DNA of 27,920 bases from JBOFZL01 sp051655155. Its GTDB lineage: Bacteria > Bacillota > Clostridia > Peptostreptococcales > Filifactoraceae. A program made the translations under genes and the position numbers. Positions 25,215-27,920 of this stretch are shown here, piece after piece. Position 1 is the stretch's first letter; each line of letters begins with the position of its first letter. The stretch lies in the NCBI GenBank assembly GCA_051655155.1, contig JBOFZL010000008.1, forward strand, positions 1 to 27,920, read 5' to 3'. The notes beneath the pieces were generated by a model that was given only the letters and a program-made list of their open reading frames with translations, ran no database searches and was not told the DNA's origin.

Positions 25215-25331
25215 ACAAAAAATCCTCGCAACCATACAGACACGAGGATTCCTAATAATTCGGAATTTTTTTCTCACCTCGGTAGGATATTAAGCTTTTG
25301 CACCTACTGTCTGCGGTATATGAATTTTGAC
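25215..25331 (-). ncRNA. L10-type ribosomal protein leader RNA
   Basis: The minus-strand leader between the rplJ promoter and gene has the layout of the known L10 leader. It contains CCGCAGACAGTAGGTGCAAA near the 5' end, later ATCCTACCGAGGTGAG, which pairs through TAGG/CCTA, and then a terminal hairpin AATCCTCG/CGAGGATT followed by six T (25250-25217). In Gram-positive bacteria this structure binds L10(L12)4 and favours termination. Identification is by recognised layout; boundaries are approximate. Confidence 0.85.
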
Positions 25332-25337
25332 TATCTC

Positions 25338-25366
25338 AGTTTACACTAAATCAGCATTTACGTCAA
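25338..25366 (-). promoter_or_regulatory. Promoter of the rplJ-rplL unit
   Basis: On the minus strand -35 TTGACG (25366-25361), 17-base spacer, -10 TAAACT (25343-25338). It starts just after the rplA stop, so rplJ-rplL can be transcribed apart from rplK-rplA. Confidence 0.75.
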
Positions 25367-25374
25367 GTAAAAAT

Positions 25375-26073
25375 TTATTCATTTACTCTAACTGGGTTAA
25401 CCTTCACTCCAGGTCCCATTGTGCTTGCAAATGTTACAGACCTTAAATACTGTCCTTTTGCAGCTGCTGGTTTCGCTTTCACTACTGCTTCTATAAGTGC
25501 ATAGAAGTTTTCAGATAATTTTTCTTTTCCAAAAGATACTTTTCCAACTGGAACGTGAATTATATTAGTTTTATCTAATCTATATTCAACCTTACCAGCT
25601 TTAATCTCTTCAATTGCTTTTGCAACATCAAAAGTTACTGTGCCTGATTTTGGGTTAGGCATTAATCCCTTTGGTCCTAATACCCTACCTATTCTTCCTA
25701 CTAACCCCATCATATCTGGAGTTGCTACTATTACGTCAAAATCAAACCAATTTTCACTTTGAATCTTTTGCACTAGTTCTTCTGCTCCAACAAAATCTGC
25801 TCCTGCAGCTTCTGCCTCTTTCGCTTTTTCGCCTTTTGCGAATACTAACACTCTCTTTACTTTACCTGTTCCGTGTGGTAACACTACCGCGCCACGAACT
25901 TGTTGATCTGCGTGTCTTGAATCAACACCCAATTTTATGTGAGCTTCAACAGTTTCATCAAACTTTGCAGAAGCCACTTCAACAACAACTCCCAGTGCCT
26001 CAGAAGCGTTATACAGGTTTGCTCTATCATACTTAGCGATAGCAGCTGCATACTTCTTTGCTTGTTTAGCCAT
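25375..26073 (-). CDS. rplA: 50S ribosomal protein L1
   Basis: L1-stalk protein of the 50S subunit, which helps tRNA exit and can repress its own mRNA. 232 residues, normal length. Typical stretches are VRGAVVLPHGTGKVKRVLVFAKG, GRIGRVLGPKGLMPNPKSGTV and SVTFASTMGPGVKVNP. AAGGAGGA precedes the ATG by 9 bases. It is 71 bases after rplK; that gap holds a possible L1-binding hairpin. Confidence 0.98.
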   Translation of the reverse strand: MAKQAKKYAAAIAKYDRANLYNASEALGVVVEVASAKFDETVEAHIKLGVDSRHADQQVRGAVVLPHGTGKVKRVLVFAKGEKAKEAEAAGADFVGAEELVQKIQSENWFDFDVIVATPDMMGLVGRIGRVLGPKGLMPNPKSGTVTFDVAKAIEEIKAGKVEYRLDKTNIIHVPVGKVSFGKEKLSENFYALIEAVVKAKPAAAKGQYLRSVTFASTMGPGVKVNPVRVNE

Positions 26074-26087
26074 TATTTCGTTCCTCC

Positions 26088-26124
26088 TTGTGGTAATAAC
26101 GGTAAAAATTCTTTGCCTCCCACC
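26088..26124 (-). promoter_or_regulatory. Candidate L1 autoregulatory RNA element between rplK and rplA
   Basis: On the minus strand GTGGGAGG (26123-26116) faces CC (26102-26101) and CCAC (26093-26090). GTGG pairs with CCAC and GG with CC, leaving an uneven internal loop with GA. This resembles the L1 binding site in 23S rRNA and L1 mRNAs. It ends just before the AGGAGG of rplA, so L1 binding could block translation. Assignment is by resemblance only. Confidence 0.5.
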
Positions 26125-26144
26125 AATCTAAAAGCAATTTAGAA

Positions 26145-26570
26145 TTAATCTTCTATTACAACGCCCATACTTCTTGCTGTTCCAGCAATCATACTCATTG
26201 CAGCTTCTATGCTAGCTGCATTAAGATCAGGCATTTTTAGTTCCGCTATTTCTTTTAATTGAGCGGTTTTTAACTTTGCCACTTTTTTCTTGTTTGGTTC
26301 TCCTGAACCAGACTCTATCTTACAAGCTTTTTTAATCAAAACTGCTGCCGGCGGAGTTTTTGTAATGAAAGAGTATGATCTATCTCCATAAACTGTGATA
26401 ACTACTGGAATTATAAGTCCAGCTTGATCTGCAGTTTTTGCATTGTACTCCTTACAAAAGCCCATAATGTTAACTCCATGTTGTCCAAGTGCTGGTCCAA
26501 CTGGTGGAGCTGGCGTAGCTTTTCCTGCTTGTATTTGTAGTTTTATTTGTCCTACAACCTTTTTAGCCAT
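26145..26570 (-). CDS. rplK: 50S ribosomal protein L11
   Basis: Binds the GTPase-associated region of 23S rRNA, and in many bacteria is needed for the RelA stringent signal. 141 residues, exactly the usual length, when started at the ATG at 26570. A GTG four codons upstream lies inside the AGGAGGTG ribosome binding site and is not the start. Proline-rich hinge KATPAPPVGPALGQHGVNIMGFCKE and a C-terminal rRNA-binding domain ending AGTARSMGVVIED. Confidence 0.98.
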   Translation of the reverse strand: MAKKVVGQIKLQIQAGKATPAPPVGPALGQHGVNIMGFCKEYNAKTADQAGLIIPVVITVYGDRSYSFITKTPPAAVLIKKACKIESGSGEPNKKKVAKLKTAQLKEIAELKMPDLNAASIEAAMSMIAGTARSMGVVIED

Positions 26571-26606
26571 TTTAACTGACACCTCCTATATAAGTATCTA
26601 TTGGTT

Positions 26607-27146
26607 TTAGTCAATTTTTTTAATCTGAGAAACCTCTAAGTCTACTAATGTTTCTCTATCTCCAAACGTGAAAATGGTAACTCTGACAAATCCTTTTTGT
26701 GCATTTGTCTTAGTTATAACCCCTTGAAAATTGGCAAATGGACCATCTTTAATTAATACTTTCTCTCCTTCAACGAAGTTCATAGCATAATTGACTTGAG
26801 ACTCTTTCTCAAGACCCATATTTTCTACCTCTTCGGCAGTTAATGCAATAGGTCTAGAATTCGGCCCAACAAAACCAGTTACTCCCTTAGTATTTCTCAC
26901 TACATACCAAGACTCATCTGTTACTATCATCTTGATTAAGCAATAACCCGGAAATATCTTCTTTGGTCTTATTTTTTGTTTTCCATTTACTACCTCTATC
27001 ACTTCTTCCATAGGAACCGATACCTCTAAGATAATATCTTCCATATTTCTGTTTTTGATAGATTTTTCAATAGTTGCTTTCACCTTATTTTCATGTCCTG
27101 AATAGGTATGAATTACATACCATTTAGGTGTTTCCTTCTCTGACAT
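26607..27146 (-). CDS. nusG: Transcription termination/antitermination factor NusG
   Basis: Binds RNA polymerase and modulates pausing and termination. 179 residues. The NGN domain (about 8-115) has KWYVIHTYSGHENKVKATIE, KIFPGYCLIKM and VRNTKGVTGFVG. The KOW domain (about 125-175) has FVEGEKVLIKDGPFANFQGVI. AGGAGGG precedes the ATG. It lies in the standard secE-nusG-rplK-rplA order. Confidence 0.98.
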   Translation of the reverse strand: MSEKETPKWYVIHTYSGHENKVKATIEKSIKNRNMEDIILEVSVPMEEVIEVVNGKQKIRPKKIFPGYCLIKMIVTDESWYVVRNTKGVTGFVGPNSRPIALTAEEVENMGLEKESQVNYAMNFVEGEKVLIKDGPFANFQGVITKTNAQKGFVRVTIFTFGDRETLVDLEVSQIKKID

Positions 27147-27184
27147 CTTCGTCCCTCCTGTACTTCATAGAGACTAGCTCCTAC

Positions 27185-27391
27185 TTATCCTAAAAACTTT
27201 CCTACGATTACAGATAAACCTGTATCAATAAGATAGATTAGTACACTAATTGCAGCAACAGTTATTATCACTGTTAAAGTGTGATTAAGCAGTTCCTTTT
27301 TTCCAGGCCAATGAACTTTTTTCAGTTCCACTCTAACCTCAGATAGGAAGGTTCCTAATCCTTTTTTTTCATCTTTAGCTTCAGTTGACAT
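27185..27391 (-). CDS. secE: Preprotein translocase subunit SecE
   Basis: Clamp subunit of the SecYEG channel. 68 residues, the short single-helix form common in Firmicutes. The conserved amphipathic part FLSEVRVELKKVHWPGKKELLNHT precedes one membrane helix (VIITVAAISVLIYLIDTGLSVIV). I start at the ATG at 27391 (MSTEAKDEKK), with GGAGG 7 bases upstream; a longer in-frame start at 27466 would overlap rpmG. Confidence 0.96.
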   Translation of the reverse strand: MSTEAKDEKKGLGTFLSEVRVELKKVHWPGKKELLNHTLTVIITVAAISVLIYLIDTGLSVIVGKFLG

Positions 27392-27410
27392 AACGCATCC
27401 TCCACTCAAC

Positions 27411-27560
27411 TTATTTTGTTTCTTTATGCGTAGTGTGTTTTTTACAGAATTTACAATATTTTTCAAGTTCGATTCTATCTGGATCGTTTTTCTTGTTTTT
27501 CATGCTATTGTAGTTCCTTTGTTTACACTCCTGACATGCTAATGTTACTTTTACTCTCAT
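27411..27560 (-). CDS. rpmG: 50S ribosomal protein L33, zinc-binding type
   Basis: 49 residues starting MRVKVTLACQECKQRNY. Cysteines at 9, 12, 36 and 39 form the zinc ribbon, so this is the C+ paralogue. GGAGGTG precedes the ATG by 5 bases. Position before secE-nusG is usual. The stop is 19 bases from the secE start. Confidence 0.97.
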   Translation of the reverse strand: MRVKVTLACQECKQRNYNSMKNKKNDPDRIELEKYCKFCKKHTTHKETK

Positions 27561-27649
27561 TTGTGCACCTCCTACATTAATCCTAAAATTGGTTTTAGAA
27601 GGATATTTCTATCGCATAGATTGGTGTTAAAATTAATTGCATCTTTAAT

Positions 27650-27678
27650 ACTCTATCACAACTAAAAAAGATTGTCAA
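27650..27678 (-). promoter_or_regulatory. Proximal promoter of rpmG-secE-nusG-rplK-rplA
   Basis: On the minus strand a perfect -35 TTGACA (27678-27673), 17-base spacer and -10 TAGAGT (27655-27650) with a TGA extension. The leader is about 80 bases and holds a weak hairpin (27581-27606) just before the ribosome binding site. The -35 lies in the second arm of the hairpin at 27668-27699. Confidence 0.8.
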
Positions 27679-27699
27679 GCAAAACAACTTGTCAATCTT
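27668..27699 (-). terminator. Second terminator or attenuator hairpin upstream of rpmG
   Basis: On the minus strand AAGATTGACAAG pairs with CTTGACAATCTT (12 positions, one A-A mismatch) around an 8-base loop, and continues into TTTT then AG. The 3' arm supplies the -35 of the proximal promoter. Confidence 0.7.
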
Positions 27700-27735
27700 A
27701 AAATTATGTTTTCAATGCAAAAAACTTAGAACTAA

Positions 27736-27764
27736 ATACTATCATATAAGATCCTAACTATCAA
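27736..27764 (-). promoter_or_regulatory. Distal candidate promoter upstream of rpmG
   Basis: On the minus strand -35 TTGATA (27764-27759), 17-base spacer, -10 TAGTAT (27741-27736) with a TGA extension. Transcripts from it would meet the hairpin 27699-27668 after about 30 bases. Confidence 0.5.
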
Positions 27765-27781
27765 GTACTTTTTCAAAATCT

Positions 27782-27815
27782 AAAATAGTGTGTTAGTTTC
27801 CCAACACACTATTTT
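27782..27815 (-). terminator. Intrinsic terminator of tuf
   Basis: AAAATAGTGTGTT (27782-27794) and AACACACTATTTT (27803-27815) are perfect 13-base inverted arms with an 8-base loop. It lies 9 bases past the tuf stop. Confidence 0.9.
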
Positions 27816-27824
27816 AATAATTAA

Positions 27825-27920
27825 TTATTCAACTACTGTTGCAACTACTCCTGAACCTACTGTTCTTCCACCTTCTCTTATTGCAAATCTTAGTCCTTCT
27901 TCGATTGCTATTGGTGTGAT
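27825..27920 (-). CDS. tuf: Elongation factor Tu (last 31 residues; the rest is off the right edge)
   Basis: The final residues of EF-Tu, the GTPase that brings aminoacyl-tRNA to the ribosome, read AIEEGLRFAIREGGRTVGSG and then end VVATVVE, the conserved C-terminus. Only 93 coding bases plus stop are visible. It is followed by a strong terminator before rpmG. In some Clostridia a tuf copy sits directly before rpmG-secE-nusG, which fits. Confidence 0.96.
   Translation of the reverse strand: MTPIAIEEGLRFAIREGGRTVGSGVVATVVE

Noticed and set aside
26571..26582. GTG start adding four residues to L11
   Set aside because: The GTG is part of the AGGAGGTG ribosome binding site; the ATG gives the standard 141-residue length.
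27392..27466. Extended SecE N-terminus of 25 residues
   Set aside because: It overlaps rpmG and lacks a ribosome binding site of its own; the shorter form has GGAGG at the right distance.
1..27920. CRISPR arrays, insertion sequences, transposase or phage genes
   Set aside because: No regularly spaced repeats, no terminal inverted repeats with a transposase and no phage-like proteins were seen.

Overview
The window looks like a housekeeping section of a low-GC, Gram-positive, anaerobe-like chromosome. The coding is AT-rich, Ile is mostly ATA, ribosome binding sites are strong AGGAGG types, and intrinsic terminators are frequent. The gene order (glpX, rho, rpmE, yqhQ, prmC, prfA, tsaC, rpiB, upp; tuf, rpmG, secE, nusG, rplK, rplA, rplJ, rplL, rpoB, rpoC) points to class Clostridia. 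A relative of Peptostreptococcaceae is my best guess, but this is inferred from gene order and protein look only. Almost every gene is on the minus strand, so the window reads from right to left.

Left part (1-5254): the N-terminal half of a Na+/Ser-Thr symporter (sstT) with a clear promoter and a catabolite-control (cre) box; a secreted 2',3'-cyclic phosphodiesterase/3'-nucleotidase (cpdB) whose codon use differs from its neighbours; tRNA-Arg(CCU); and a MATE exporter whose promoter is flanked by a large inverted repeat.

Middle part (5255-16572): a seven-gene run, yqhQ-prmC-prfA-tsaC-rpiB-upp-glnS, mixes translation termination (prmC modifies the release factor made by prfA), tRNA modification and charging, and pentose/uracil salvage. 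Upstream lie rpmE and rho. rho diverges from glpX (class II fructose-bisphosphatase). Then come a 60-residue membrane protein, signal peptidase lepB, and a divergent membrane-anchored protein with a short MltG/YceG-like domain but no catalytic domain.

Right part (16600-27920): the transcription/translation core. The end of tuf is followed by terminators and two candidate promoters, then rpmG-secE-nusG-rplK-rplA, a new promoter with an L10-type leader RNA for rplJ-rplL, a terminator, and a separate promoter for rpoB-rpoC. This multi-promoter layout lets the cell set ribosomal stalk proteins, Sec/Nus factors and RNA polymerase subunits separately. rpoC ends at a terminator facing a convergent gene; the usual downstream rpsL/rpsG/fusA genes are not here.

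I do not see a mobile element, CRISPR array or obviously new multi-gene system. The most worthwhile leads are regulatory: the promoter-terminator-promoter arrangement before rpmG, the inverted repeat over the MATE promoter, the interlocked lepB/MltG-like promoters, and the cre box of sstT.
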